Assembly (NCBI RefSeq): GCF_001308265.1
Contig: NZ_CP012023.1
Location: 1,006,932 to 1,070,931 of the forward strand
Direction: 5' to 3'
DNA: 64,000 nt
Source: Celeribacter marinus
Lineage (GTDB): Bacteria; Pseudomonadota; Alphaproteobacteria; Rhodobacterales; Rhodobacteraceae
The first letter of the stretch is position 1, and each line of letters starts with the position of its first letter. The translations under genes were made by a program, and so were the position numbers. Positions 53,178 to 62,935 of the stretch are shown in pieces. The notes below the pieces were generated by a model. It worked only from the letters and a program-made list of their open reading frames with translations. It made no database searches and was not told the origin of the DNA.

Positions 53178-55607
53178 ATGGATAGATTGCCGATAGATGA
53201 TGTATTGGACGATGTGGTGGCCGCCGTCATGTCGGCCGGCCGTGTGGTTTTGATGGCGCCCCCCGGTGCGGGCAAAACAACCCGCGTGCCGCTTGCACTA
53301 TTGCCTCATATCACGGGCCGGATTTTGATGTTGGAGCCGCGCCGCTTGGCCGCGCGCGCCGCTGCCGAACGCATGGCGCAAACATTGGGAGAGGCTGCGG
53401 GAGAGACCGTTGGCTACCGGATGCGCGGGGCGAGTAAAGTGTCGAAAGCCACCCGTATCGAGGTGGTGACCGAGGGCATCCTGACCCGCATGTTGCAAAG
53501 CGACCCCGAATTGCGCGGCGTTGGCTGTGTCATCTTTGACGAGTTCCATGAACGGTCTTTGAACGCGGATTTCGGGTTGGCGTTGATCCAAGAAGTGCGC
53601 GGGGCGTTGCGCGACGATCTGGCCGTGGTGGTGATGTCGGCGACACTGGATGCGGATCCTGTGGCTGCGTTGCTCGACGGCGCGCCTGTGGTGGTGTCCG
53701 AGGGCCGCGCGTTTCCGGTCGAGACACGGTGGTTATCCGCGCCTGTCCCCAAAACCACGCGCCTAGAACAGGCTGTCGCGGATTTGGTCGTGGAGGCCGT
53801 TGCAGCCGAAGATGGATCGGCCTTGGTGTTCTTACCCGGTGAGGGCGAAATACGCCGCGTTGAGGCTTTGCTCAAGGGGCGCGTGCCCGCGGATTGCGCG
53901 GTGCGGCCCTTGTTCGGAGCGATGAAATTTACCGAGCAACGCGCGGCGATTGCGCCCTGCGAGACGGGGCGCAAAATTGTGCTGGCGACCGCCATCGCTG
54001 AGACGTCACTAACCATTGAGGATGTGCGTATTGTCGTCGATGCAGGGCGCGCGCGCCGTGCACGCTTTGATGCCGCCTCCGGCATGTCGCGGCTCGTAAC
54101 CGAACGCGTGTCAAAGGCCGAAGCCGAACAACGCCGTGGCCGTGCGGGGCGCGTGTCGGCGGGGGTGTGTTACCGGCTGTGGACCAAGGGCGAAGAGGGC
54201 GCATTGGCCGCCTTTCCGCCCGCCGAGATCGAGACGGCGGACCTGACAGGGTTGGCGTTGGAGCTGGCGATGTGGGGTGCAAACGAGAGTGATTTGGCGT
54301 TTCTGACAGCGCCGCCTATTGGGGCCTTGGCCGAGGCGCGGGCGTTGCTGCACGGGCTTGAGGCCTTGGACGCGGGGCATCACATCACGGCGCACGGGCG
54401 GGCATTGGCGGCGATGCCGCTGCACCCGCGACTTGCACATATGCTTCAAAAAGCGGGACCAAAGGCGGCGGATTTGGCTGCACTCTTGAACGAACGAGAT
54501 CCATTCATCGGGAGCGGGCGCAGTGCAGGTGTGGATTTGGCCGCGCGGATTGCGGCCCTGTCGCGCGTCGATAGCCGTGCTGATCGCGGTGCGGTGGAGC
54601 GGATCAAACAAGAGGCGAAGCGGCTGCGCCCGATGGCGGGTGACGCCGAGTTGCATGATTTGAGTTTGGGCGCGATGGCCGCGCTCGCCTACCCCGACCG
54701 TGTGGGATTGCGCCGCAAGGGCGATCAGGCCCGCTATGTCATGTCGGGCGGAAAAGGCGCGATGATGGACGACGCCGATGCGCTTGCGGGGGCGCGGTTG
54801 ATCGTGGTGACGGACACCGATGGCGCGCCGCGCGAGGCACGGATCAGACAGGCGGCACAGATCAGCGAGGCCGACGTGCGCGCCTTGTTTGCCGATCAGA
54901 TTGCATGGGTAGATGTGTGTCAGTGGGACAAACGTGCAGGCCGCGTGGTGGCGCGCAAACGCGAGATGTTCGGCGCGCTGTGCCTTGACGATCGCCAATG
55001 GCCCGATGCTCCAAAGGAGGCGGTGGCGCGCGGCGCATTGGACGGGATACGCCAAATCGGATTGCCGTGGAGTGCCGCCGCGAAACGGTTTCAGGCGCGG
55101 GTCATGTTGATGGGCGACGATTTTCCTGACGTGTCGGAAGCGGCATTGATGGACAGCTTGGAGACGTGGCTTTTGCCTCATCTCAAGGGCGCGAAATCGG
55201 AGGCCGCCCTGCGTGCGCTCGACACAACAGAGGCACTACGCGCGATGTTGGATTGGGATCAGATGAGCCGTTTGGACCGCGCAGTGCCCGCCGCGTGGAC
55301 AAGCCCGATGGGACGCAAGTTGCCGATTGATTATAGCGGTGAGAACCCTGAGATCACCGCGCGCCTACAAGAGATGTTCGGCACCACGACCCACCCGACC
55401 GTGGGGGCGCGGCGCGTGCCATTGCGCGTTACGCTGACCTCGCCCGCGCACCGCCCCGTGCAGGTGACGATGGATATCCCTGCGTTCTGGACCACCTCCT
55501 ACGCCGATGTGCGCAAGGACATGCGGGGCAAGTATCCGCGCCACCCGTGGCCAGAAGATCCGACACAGGCCGATCCGACATTGCGGGCCAAACCGCGCGG
55601 CACGTGA
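53178..55607 (+). CDS. hrpB: ATP-dependent helicase HrpB
   Basis: DEAH/RHA-type helicase, about 809 residues, the usual HrpB size. Motifs: Walker A APPGAGKTTRVPLALL, DEFH in FDEFHERS (the Walker B of this family), VVMSATLD, ATAIAETSLTIEDV and QRRGRAGR (motif VI). The C-terminal HrpB domain follows. The biological role is poorly known; RNA processing is the likeliest. The start at 53178 is chosen for AAGG 5 bases upstream and the length; an in-frame ATG lies at 53160. It is divergent from meaB. Confidence 0.93.
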   Translation: MDRLPIDDVLDDVVAAVMSAGRVVLMAPPGAGKTTRVPLALLPHITGRILMLEPRRLAARAAAERMAQTLGEAAGETVGYRMRGASKVSKATRIEVVTEGILTRMLQSDPELRGVGCVIFDEFHERSLNADFGLALIQEVRGALRDDLAVVVMSATLDADPVAALLDGAPVVVSEGRAFPVETRWLSAPVPKTTRLEQAVADLVVEAVAAEDGSALVFLPGEGEIRRVEALLKGRVPADCAVRPLFGAMKFTEQRAAIAPCETGRKIVLATAIAETSLTIEDVRIVVDAGRARRARFDAASGMSRLVTERVSKAEAEQRRGRAGRVSAGVCYRLWTKGEEGALAAFPPAEIETADLTGLALELAMWGANESDLAFLTAPPIGALAEARALLHGLEALDAGHHITAHGRALAAMPLHPRLAHMLQKAGPKAADLAALLNERDPFIGSGRSAGVDLAARIAALSRVDSRADRGAVERIKQEAKRLRPMAGDAELHDLSLGAMAALAYPDRVGLRRKGDQARYVMSGGKGAMMDDADALAGARLIVVTDTDGAPREARIRQAAQISEADVRALFADQIAWVDVCQWDKRAGRVVARKREMFGALCLDDRQWPDAPKEAVARGALDGIRQIGLPWSAAAKRFQARVMLMGDDFPDVSEAALMDSLETWLLPHLKGAKSEAALRALDTTEALRAMLDWDQMSRLDRAVPAAWTSPMGRKLPIDYSGENPEITARLQEMFGTTTHPTVGARRVPLRVTLTSPAHRPVQVTMDIPAFWTTSYADVRKDMRGKYPRHPWPEDPTQADPTLRAKPRGT

Positions 55608-55627
55608 GATGTTGCAAACAGACAAAG

Positions 55628-55663
55628 AAACGGCGCTTGGAGGTCTCTCCCAGCGCCGTTTTT
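55628..55663. terminator. Bidirectional terminator between hrpB and gnd
   Basis: AAACGGCGCT and AGCGCCGTTT pair, with an inner GGAG/CTCC stem and GTCT loop. A T-tract follows on both strands (TTTTT; TTTCTTT). Confidence 0.9.
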
Positions 55664-55685
55664 GTTCGATTTGTATAAGCCTTGA

Positions 55686-57122
55686 TTAGTCGGTAAGCGC
55701 CGCCGAGTGCGCCACATCGGACGCCCACGGACCGTGATGACCCTTACCGCCATCTGTGCGTTCAAAGCTGTGCGCGCCGAAAAAGTCGCGTTGGCCTTGG
55801 ATCAGATCGGTGGTGCCACGGCCCATGCGCATGGTGTCGAAATAGGCGAGCGCATTGGAAAAGGCGGGGGTCGGCAGACCGCGCAGCGCAGCGGAGGCCA
55901 CAACGCGGCGTAGCGCCGACGAGCCCTCGCGGATGATCTGAGCAAAGCGGGGTGCAAAGATCAGTTGGGTGTGCGGCAAGCCCTCGCGTACGGCGGATGC
56001 CATGTCATCAAGGAGCGCAGAGCGAATGATACAGCCTGCGCGCCAAACCTCGGCACATGACGCCAGATCGAGATCCCATTTGTATTCCTCGGAGGCTGCG
56101 GCCAAGAGTTTGATCCCTTGGTCGTAGGCGATGATTTTCGCGGCCAAGAGCGCCTTTTCCAAATCGGCATCAGACAGGGTTTCGGCCCCTGCTTGTGGTT
56201 GGATGTCGGCGAAAATCGCCTCGCCTGCTTCGCGCGTTTCTTTTTCAGACGACCATGAGCGCCCCGCAACAGCGGCCTCGATGGTGGAAGGCGATTGGCC
56301 GAGTGACAACGCCTCGATTGCGGTCCAACGTCCCGTGCCTTTTTGGCCCGCTTTGTCGACGATCATATCAACAAGTGGGTTGCCGGTTTTCTCGTCGACC
56401 GCCTGCAAGACCTTGCCAGAGATTTCGATCAGGTAGGAATTGAGCGGCCCTTGGTCCCATGCCTCGAACAGCTTGCCAATCTCGGCGGTGGGGCGTTTGT
56501 CGCCGTCACGCAAAAGACCGTAGACTTCGGCGATCATCTGCATATCAGCGTATTCGATGCCGTTGTGCACAGTTTTCACAAAGTGGCCCGCGCCATCGGG
56601 GCCGAAGTGATCGGCACAGGGCTGACCGTTGTGCTTGGCCGAAATCGCCTCAAGGATATCGCGGATGACTTCGAACGAGGCGATATCACCGCCAGCCATG
56701 ATGGAGGGACCAAATCGTGCCCCCTCTTCGCCGCCAGAGACGCCCATACCGATGAAATTCAAACCATCGTTTTTCAACGCGGCTTCGCGGCGGCGGGTGT
56801 CGTGGAAATTGGCGTTGCCCGCATCGATGATCATATCGCCTTTGTCGAGGTGCGGCTTTAGCTCGTCGATGACGGCATCCACGGCCCCTGCGGCGACCAT
56901 GATGATCACGGCGCGCGGTGTGGTGAGCGAGGCCACCAATGCCTCAAGCGTGTGCGCCGGCGAGAGTTTGTCAGCCAAATCCCCCGATGAGGCCACGAAC
57001 TCGTCGGTGACCGACGAGGTGCGATTGTAAACCGCCACCGGAAACCCGTTGTCTGCGATGTTGAGGGAGAGGTTGGCGCCCATGACGCCAAGACCGATGA
57101 GGCCAATACGAGCCTGTGACAT
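55686..57122 (-). CDS. gnd: 6-phosphogluconate dehydrogenase, decarboxylating
   Basis: Oxidative pentose phosphate step from 6-phosphogluconate to ribulose 5-phosphate and NADPH. It has 478 residues. The Rossmann loop is GLGVMGANLSLN, the substrate motif is GMGVSGGEEGARFGPSIM, and the catalytic lysine is in HFVKTVHNGIEYADMQMI; AGQKGTGRWTA and RIDFFGAHSFER-type C-terminal motifs are also present. The ATG at 57122 has AAGGAG upstream; the longer frame crosses an operator-like palindrome. It is monocistronic. Confidence 0.95.
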   Translation of the reverse strand: MSQARIGLIGLGVMGANLSLNIADNGFPVAVYNRTSSVTDEFVASSGDLADKLSPAHTLEALVASLTTPRAVIIMVAAGAVDAVIDELKPHLDKGDMIIDAGNANFHDTRRREAALKNDGLNFIGMGVSGGEEGARFGPSIMAGGDIASFEVIRDILEAISAKHNGQPCADHFGPDGAGHFVKTVHNGIEYADMQMIAEVYGLLRDGDKRPTAEIGKLFEAWDQGPLNSYLIEISGKVLQAVDEKTGNPLVDMIVDKAGQKGTGRWTAIEALSLGQSPSTIEAAVAGRSWSSEKETREAGEAIFADIQPQAGAETLSDADLEKALLAAKIIAYDQGIKLLAAASEEYKWDLDLASCAEVWRAGCIIRSALLDDMASAVREGLPHTQLIFAPRFAQIIREGSSALRRVVASAALRGLPTPAFSNALAYFDTMRMGRGTTDLIQGQRDFFGAHSFERTDGGKGHHGPWASDVAHSAALTD

Positions 57123-57165
57123 ATAAGGGGTCTCCTTTGTGCGCCCGTTGGGGCGTTGTGCGTCT

Positions 57166-57217
57166 TTGGTATACCAAGAATTTCGCCGCGAATTTGCCGT
57201 CAAAGCCAAGGGTATAC
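57166..57217. promoter_or_regulatory. Palindrome pair upstream of gnd
   Basis: TTGGTATACCAA (57166-57177) is a perfect 12-base palindrome 44 bases before the gnd start. A second GTATAC core lies at 57212-57217; the two centres are 43 bases apart, about four helical turns. The form resembles GntR-family operators. Confidence 0.5.
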
Positions 57218-57335
57218 AAGCGGATACCGCCACAAACGGACACTGATTCGCGCCATGGCCTTGATATTTACTGAAAATTACCTATATTGAGACAAAATCA
57301 CACAGCGCAATAAAGCGCGAATGCACAGGTTTCAC

Positions 57336-57794
57336 ATGGTCACGTTGTTAAAATCCGCCTTAGGAGGCGTCTTCAATCCGTTTTTCAGACGCCCCAATCG
57401 GGTGCAGTCCGCCGCACTTTGCTATCGCAAAGGCGAGAGCGGCAAAGAGGTATTGCTTATCTCATCGCGCGGCACAGGGCGTTGGATTTTGCCCAAAGGC
57501 TGGCCCATTGACGGCAAAGACGGCGCAGGCACCGCCGCCCAAGAGGCATGGGAAGAAGCAGGCGTTCAACCGTCAAAAGTAAAGGCCAAACCACTTGGCC
57601 AGTACAACTACGACAAATTGCTCAACAACGGAGCGAGCGCGCCCGTCACAGCCACGGTCTATTCTATCAAGGTTGAGGGCATGGCCGACACCTACCCCGA
57701 AAGTACGCAGCGGACACGCAACTGGATGCCCGCCTCTGAGGCCGCCGAATTGGTGGACGAGCCGGAACTCAAAGATATTTTACGCGCCTTTTGA
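57336..57794 (+). CDS. Nudix hydrolase
   Basis: About 152 residues with the Nudix box region PKGWPIDGKDGAGTAAQEAWEEAGV, in which the canonical glutamate and arginine positions read K and Q but the EAWEEAGV core is kept. That and the PKGWP lead-in match the diadenosine/diphosphoinositol-type subgroup, which hydrolyses nucleoside-polyphosphate derivatives. The substrate is unknown. ATG 57336 has AGG 7 bases upstream; an in-frame ATG at 57321 is the alternative. It is a single gene between gnd and the phosphate transporter. Confidence 0.82.
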   Translation: MVTLLKSALGGVFNPFFRRPNRVQSAALCYRKGESGKEVLLISSRGTGRWILPKGWPIDGKDGAGTAAQEAWEEAGVQPSKVKAKPLGQYNYDKLLNNGASAPVTATVYSIKVEGMADTYPESTQRTRNWMPASEAAELVDEPELKDILRAF

Positions 57795-57975
57795 GGCTCT
57801 TGGCCCGCTCAGGGCCGCCGCGTTCGTCGGAGCGGTTGTCGCGAAGACGCCCCAATGACGGCCACACCATAGCATCGTTCGGGTGCGTATTCGCGCGCAT
57901 CCCGACGTTTATCCCCCAATCTATCCTCAAGTAATGCTTGATCGCGCGGGCGTGGCACGTTAGCGCTTCGCGCGA

Positions 57976-58004
57976 TTGTAACAGGCATGTGAATGTTTTG
58001 TGAC
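57976..58004 (+). promoter_or_regulatory. Pho-box-like array upstream of the phosphate transporter
   Basis: Three 7-base units with 4-base spacers: TTGTAAC (57976-57982), ATGTGAA (57987-57993), TTGTGAC (57998-58004). This is the spacing of Pho boxes (consensus CTGTCAT). It ends 52 bases before the transporter start. Confidence 0.55.
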
Positions 58005-58056
58005 GACGCGCCGCGCAGGTCGATTGCGACATGGCGCACCGAGACAGGGGATGGAT

Positions 58057-59532
58057 ATGAGCGACGACAACAACCAATGGGCGACACTGGATAAAGATCT
58101 CAATCGCATCAGTCAGGTTGAATACGGCCTGACAGTCGTAGCGCGCCCGATGGTCGGCTTAGGGGTCGCACTGGCCTTTATCATTGTGGCGGGCATCGCC
58201 GCAGCCTTCATTTTCGGGAACCAACCCGGCAGCGCAATCATCATCGCAGCCGCCGCATTGGGCGCCTATATGGCCATCAACATCGGCGCAAACGATGTGG
58301 CCAACAACATGGGTCCGGCGGTGGGTGCCAAAGCTCTCACGATGGGCGGCGCAATCGTTATTGCTGCATTTTGTGAAAGTGCCGGTGCGTTGCTTGCCGG
58401 TGGCGATGTCGTCTCCACCATCTCAAAGGGCATCATTGATCCCTCTGCCGTCTCTGACACCAGCATTTTTGTGTGGGCGATGATGGCCGCGCTGTTGTCA
58501 TCGGCACTTTGGGTGAACCTTGCGACATGGGTTGGCGCGCCAGTATCCACCACGCACTCCGTTGTGGGCGGCGTTATGGGCGCAGGGATTGCAGCGGCAG
58601 GGTTCTCTGCGGTCAACTGGAGTTCGATGTCGTTGATTGCGGCGTCATGGGTCATTTCACCCGTTCTTGGCGGGCTTGTCGCCGCTGGGTTTTTGGCCTT
58701 CATCAAGGCAAAGATCATTTATCAAGACGATAAAATCGCGGCTGCACGCATTTGGGTTCCGGTTTTGGTGGGCATCATGATGGGCGCGTTTTCGACGTAT
58801 CTCGCTGTGAAAGGCTTGAAGAAACTGGTTGAAATCAACCTTTTGACCGCGCTGATGATCGGCGCAGGGATTGGTGCGCTCTCTTATGTCGCCTCGGCTC
58901 CTTTGATCCGAAAGCAGTCTGAGGGGCTGGAAAACCGCAACAAATCGCTCAAGGTGTTGTTCGGTCTGCCACTTGTTATTTCTGCCGCACTTCTCTCGTT
59001 CGCGCATGGGGCCAATGATGTGGCCAATGCCGTGGGCCCCCTCGCCGCGATTGTGCATGCCCAAGAGTTCGGAGAGTTTGCAGGCAAGGTGACGATCCCG
59101 CAATGGGTTATGGTCATCGGCGCATTTGGCATCTCGTTCGGCCTGTTGTTGTTCGGCCCGAAACTGATCCGCATGGTTGGCAGCCAGATCACCAAACTCA
59201 ACCCGATGCGGGCGTACTGTGTGGCTTTGTCGGCGGCGATCACGGTGATTGTCGCCTCATGGCTTGGCCTGCCTGTCTCTTCCACGCACATTGCTGTGGG
59301 TGGTGTGTTCGGGGTCGGTTTTTTCCGCGAATGGCATCACAACCGCCGCGCACGCGAACACTCCGCCAAACGCGCTCCCGAAAAACGGATTGCAGCCGAA
59401 GAGCGCCGCCGCCGCAAATTGGTGCGCCGCTCCCACTTTATGACCATCGTCGCGGCATGGGTGATCACCGTCCCCGCCGCGGCGGGTCTTTCGGCCATCG
59501 TGTTTTACATGCTGACGCATTTGTTCGCATAA
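58057..59532 (+). CDS. Inorganic phosphate transporter, PiT family
   Basis: Inner-membrane symporter of 491 residues for low-affinity phosphate uptake. The two PiT signature repeats are present: GANDVANNMGPAVGAKA and GANDVANAVGPLAAI, with GAPVSTTHSVVGGVMG and GLPVSSTHIAVGGVFGVG following each half. There are about ten hydrophobic segments. AGGGG lies 7 bases before the ATG at 58057; ATG 58051 is too close to it. A DUF47/PhoU-like partner is absent, but a Pho-box-like array upstream suggests PhoB control. Confidence 0.92.
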   Translation: MSDDNNQWATLDKDLNRISQVEYGLTVVARPMVGLGVALAFIIVAGIAAAFIFGNQPGSAIIIAAAALGAYMAINIGANDVANNMGPAVGAKALTMGGAIVIAAFCESAGALLAGGDVVSTISKGIIDPSAVSDTSIFVWAMMAALLSSALWVNLATWVGAPVSTTHSVVGGVMGAGIAAAGFSAVNWSSMSLIAASWVISPVLGGLVAAGFLAFIKAKIIYQDDKIAAARIWVPVLVGIMMGAFSTYLAVKGLKKLVEINLLTALMIGAGIGALSYVASAPLIRKQSEGLENRNKSLKVLFGLPLVISAALLSFAHGANDVANAVGPLAAIVHAQEFGEFAGKVTIPQWVMVIGAFGISFGLLLFGPKLIRMVGSQITKLNPMRAYCVALSAAITVIVASWLGLPVSSTHIAVGGVFGVGFFREWHHNRRAREHSAKRAPEKRIAAEERRRRKLVRRSHFMTIVAAWVITVPAAAGLSAIVFYMLTHLFA

Positions 59533-59550
59533 GCTTAGCGTTTCTCAATG

Positions 59551-59584
59551 AAAAAGGGCGCATCCTTCCGGGTGCGCCCTTTTT
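59551..59584. terminator. Bidirectional terminator between pit and argF
   Basis: AAAAAGGGCGCA and TGCGCCCTTTTT are perfect complements with an inner TCC/GGG stem. It serves the two convergent genes. Confidence 0.9.
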
Positions 59585-59612
59585 GTATCTGGCTGTCACT
59601 AAGCGCGTTTAA

Positions 59613-60536
59613 TTACTCAACGCACCACCGCATCACGGCTTTTTGCGCGTGCAGACGGTTTTCGGCTTCGTCAAAGATCACTGACTGTGGCCCGTCCATG
59701 ACGTTGTTTGTCACCTCGTCACCACGGTGCGCGGGCAGGCAATGCATGAACAACGCACCCTCGTTGGCCTTGGCCATCAGCGCGCGGTTAACACGGTAGG
59801 GCCGCAACTGGTTGTGGCGCCGCTCGCGCGCGGAGGCCGGGTCATGCATCGACACCCATGTGTCTGTGACGATGAGATCAGCCCCCTCGACCGCCGCATC
59901 GGCATCGCGCGAAATCTCGATCTTTGATCCTTTCGCACGGGCCTCTTCGATAAACTCCATTTCCGGATCGAGCGGCTTTGGCCCCGCAAAGGTCATATCA
60001 AACCCGAACTGACCCGCAGCATGGATAAAGGACGCGCAGACATTATTGCCGTCTCCGAGCCAAACAACCTTTTTGCCCTTGATCGGGCCATTGTGCTCTT
60101 CAAAGGTCTGGATGTCGGCCATGATCTGACACGGGTGCGTGCGATTGGTCAGCCCGTTGATCACCGGCACTGTGGCATATTCCGCCATCTCCAGAAGTGT
60201 TTGTTCCTCAAAGGTGCGGATCATAATCATATCGACATAGCGCGACAGCACGCGGGCGGTATCGGCAATGGTTTCGCCGTGCCCCAGTTGCATGTCGGAG
60301 CCTGACAGCACCATGGTTTGACCGCCCATTTGGCGCACACCGACATCAAACGAGACACGGGTCCGAGTGGACGGTTTTTCAAAGATCAGCGCGACCATTT
60401 TATCCTTGAGCGGCAATTCGGCATCGAGCGCCGCTTTGGGCATGCCTGTGCGTGCGGCTTTGGTGGCTTTTGCGGATGCAATAATCGTGTGCAAATCATC
60501 TGCACTGGTTTTGTTGATATCGAGAAAATGTTTCAT
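59613..60536 (-). CDS. argF: Ornithine carbamoyltransferase
   Basis: Arginine biosynthesis: ornithine plus carbamoyl phosphate to citrulline. It has 307 residues. The carbamoyl-phosphate loop is STRTR (56-60), THPCQ follows, and [11 protein letters not shown] is the C-terminal ornithine motif. It lies 24 bases downstream of argD on the same strand, so the two form an anabolic arginine pair. This opposes the catabolic arginase at 14985, so regulation must separate them. Confidence 0.95.
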   Translation of the reverse strand: MKHFLDINKTSADDLHTIIASAKATKAARTGMPKAALDAELPLKDKMVALIFEKPSTRTRVSFDVGVRQMGGQTMVLSGSDMQLGHGETIADTARVLSRYVDMIMIRTFEEQTLLEMAEYATVPVINGLTNRTHPCQIMADIQTFEEHNGPIKGKKVVWLGDGNNVCASFIHAAGQFGFDMTFAGPKPLDPEMEFIEEARAKGSKIEISRDADAAVEGADLIVTDTWVSMHDPASARERRHNQLRPYRVNRALMAKANEGALFMHCLPAHRGDEVTNNVMDGPQSVIFDEAENRLHAQKAVMRWCVE

Positions 60537-60560
60537 ATTCTTATCTTTTCGTCTTTAGGG

Positions 60561-61727
60561 TCAAAGCGATGCGGCCGCCGCATCAAGGCGTTTTACGGCC
60601 TCGGCGATGTCCGCGTCGGAGATATTGAGGGCGGGCAAGAGGCGCACCACATTGTCGGCGGCGGGCACGGTCAACAGACCCTGTTCGTAGCATTTGCCCA
60701 CCAGATCGGCAGGCGCGATTTTGAGTTTGAGGCCAAGCATAAGGCCCTGACCGCGCACGCGCTCGAACACATCAGGATGTGCGGCAATCAATCCCTCCAG
60801 ATGTTGACGCAAAAGCGCGGATTTGCGGTTTACATCGGCCAGAAATGCCGGATCGGAAACGATTTCCATCACCTTGAGACCGACAGCACAGCCAAGCGGG
60901 TTGCCGCCATAGGTGGACCCGTGCGTGCCCGCGACCATACCGCTGGCCGCGTCTTCAGTGGCCAACACAACCCCAAGCGGGAAGCCCCCGCCGATCCCCT
61001 TTGCCACCATCATGATGTCGGGTGTCACGCCCGCATATTCATGTGCAAACAACTTGCCCGTGCGCGCAACGCCACATTGCACTTCGTCAAAGATCAGCAA
61101 GATGCCGTGAGTGTCGCACAAATCGCGCAGACCCTTGAGGCAGTGATCAGGCACCACGCGAATGCCCCCCTCGCCCTGAATAGGCTCAATGAGGATCGCG
61201 GCGGTTTTATCGCTAATCGCCGCGGTTAGCGCATCGTGGTCGCCAAAGGGCAAATGCACAAAGCCGGGCATTAACGGGCCAAAGCCCTTGACCATTTTCT
61301 CAGCGCCTGAGGCGGCAATCGCACCTGTTGAGCGGCCATGAAAGCAGCCGTCAAAGGTGATGATCTCGATCCGCTCTGGTGCGCCTTTGTCGTAGTGGTA
61401 TTTGCGCGCCATTTTGATCGCGAGTTCTGCCGTCTCGGTACCCGAGTTGGTGAAAAAACAGGTGTCGGCAAAGGTTGTCTCAACCAGTTTATCCGCCAAG
61501 GCCTGTTGCGCGGGGATTTTATACAGGTTGGAGACATGCCACAGCGTGTCTGCCTGTGCCTTTAGGGTCGCGGACAGCTCCGGATTGGCGTGGCCAAGCG
61601 TGTTGACGGCGATCCCTGCGCCCATGTCCAAAAAGCGTCGACCATCCGCCTCCACAAGCCAGCTGCCTTCGCCTTTGACAAAGGAAAGCGGTGCGCGGTT
61701 GTAGGTCGGAAGAACGGACGTGATCAT
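60561..61727 (-). CDS. argD: Acetylornithine aminotransferase
   Basis: PLP enzyme of the arginine pathway (N-acetylglutamate semialdehyde to N-acetylornithine), often also used in lysine synthesis. It has 388 residues of the class III type. FFTNSGTETAELAIKMAR, IFDEVQCGVARTG and VAKGIGGGFPLG, with the PLP lysine, are diagnostic, and HGSTYGGNPLGCAVG follows. The ATG at 61727 has AAAGGA upstream; the frame extends 45 codons further without homology. First gene of argD-argF. Confidence 0.93.
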   Translation of the reverse strand: MITSVLPTYNRAPLSFVKGEGSWLVEADGRRFLDMGAGIAVNTLGHANPELSATLKAQADTLWHVSNLYKIPAQQALADKLVETTFADTCFFTNSGTETAELAIKMARKYHYDKGAPERIEIITFDGCFHGRSTGAIAASGAEKMVKGFGPLMPGFVHLPFGDHDALTAAISDKTAAILIEPIQGEGGIRVVPDHCLKGLRDLCDTHGILLIFDEVQCGVARTGKLFAHEYAGVTPDIMMVAKGIGGGFPLGVVLATEDAASGMVAGTHGSTYGGNPLGCAVGLKVMEIVSDPAFLADVNRKSALLRQHLEGLIAAHPDVFERVRGQGLMLGLKLKIAPADLVGKCYEQGLLTVPAADNVVRLLPALNISDADIAEAVKRLDAAAASL

Positions 61728-61977
61728 CGGAGTGGTCCTTTGGACTGCGAAAGCCTTTTGAATGCCGCACGGGGCAAGACTGTCAACGATTGAGATTGAT
61801 TTAAGGTGGATTTGCGCTTGTTTGGCGCGAGTTGTGCCATGCGGGTCACGCAAAACTGGCACAGATGAACGGACGGGCGGCGCGTTAGCGTCGACGTCGA
61901 GCGATGGTTTTATATGTGGTCACCGTGTTCATGAGACTGCGTTTACGCCCCTCACCCGCCGTCTGTCAAAGCTATTT

Positions 61978-62838
61978 TCAATTGGACGACAGGAATTTTG
62001 CGCCACCGACCGTGCGCGCGCCGATTTTGGTGTCTGACTTTGCCGCGCCGACCGAGATGCGCCGCGTGACCACGGGTTTAGGAGGGAGTTGTGGCGATCC
62101 GAGCGCGATTTCACGCCGCAGTACCGGAATAATATCGAGGATATCCATGCCCAAACCGATCTTTTTGCCGCCCTCTTGGCGGAGCGCAGAGACGACAGAC
62201 ACCACCGCTAAACGTCCGCCATCATAGGCCAGAACGGGTGAGCCAGACGAGCCATAGGTGATGTCGCAATCAAAGGTCATCACGCCGCTGCGGTATTTAT
62301 CGAGCACATTGCAGGCACGCTGTACCGAAAGGGTGGCGTTGCGACCGCGCCCGTAGGAGGCCACCATAAGTTCGCCGCGCGAGGTGCGCACACGGTGGAT
62401 CGGGAACGGTAGGATCAGGGCGCGGGCGACAGGTTTGTCCAACTGGATCAACGCCACATCACGCGCGATATTGTCGGGGCTAATCTGACCATCGGGTTCT
62501 TGAGTGAACCCCGCAACGTAGGCGACCGCACGACCTTTGGAGGCGGCAATGAATTCGCCGTTGCGCAGACCCGCGCGAAAGATGATTTTATCGGCATCAA
62601 TTTTGCGGCCCGCATCATCAATCACACAGTGCGCCGCCGTGAGCACAATGTCTTGTTCAATCAACGCGCCCGTACAGGTGGTGCCACCTGCGATATCAAG
62701 GCGGCCCACGGCTTCCCACCCGATCAACTCGGCGCGCCGGTCGACACGGTCCAGTTCGGACGGCAAACTATCGGCACCTTGAGAACCGCCCGCTATCGAA
62801 GCTGCGACAAGGGCAAAAGCAAGGTGAGCAAAGCGCAT
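61978..62838 (-). CDS. Secreted trypsin-like serine protease
   Basis: A 286-residue protein with a signal peptide (MRFAHLAFALVAASIAGG). The catalytic triad is complete: H70 in LTAAHC, D127 in ARDVALIQL and S198 in GSSGSP. C55/C71 and C176/C191 could form the usual disulfides. It fits V8/trypsin-type periplasmic proteases. GGAGG lies 9 bases upstream of the ATG at 62838. The C-terminal 45 residues after the protease domain are Pro/Ala-rich and end GGAKFLSSN. The substrate is unknown. Confidence 0.85.
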   Translation of the reverse strand: MRFAHLAFALVAASIAGGSQGADSLPSELDRVDRRAELIGWEAVGRLDIAGGTTCTGALIEQDIVLTAAHCVIDDAGRKIDADKIIFRAGLRNGEFIAASKGRAVAYVAGFTQEPDGQISPDNIARDVALIQLDKPVARALILPFPIHRVRTSRGELMVASYGRGRNATLSVQRACNVLDKYRSGVMTFDCDITYGSSGSPVLAYDGGRLAVVSVVSALRQEGGKKIGLGMDILDIIPVLRREIALGSPQLPPKPVVTRRISVGAAKSDTKIGARTVGGAKFLSSN

Positions 62839-62935
62839 GAAAATCCCTCCGGTCAGACGTATCAACCAAAAGGAGTGTCGTGCAAAAATGCGGCAGGAGT
62901 GAGGACGGCGCAGGGCGAGGCTCGGAAAAACCCGA

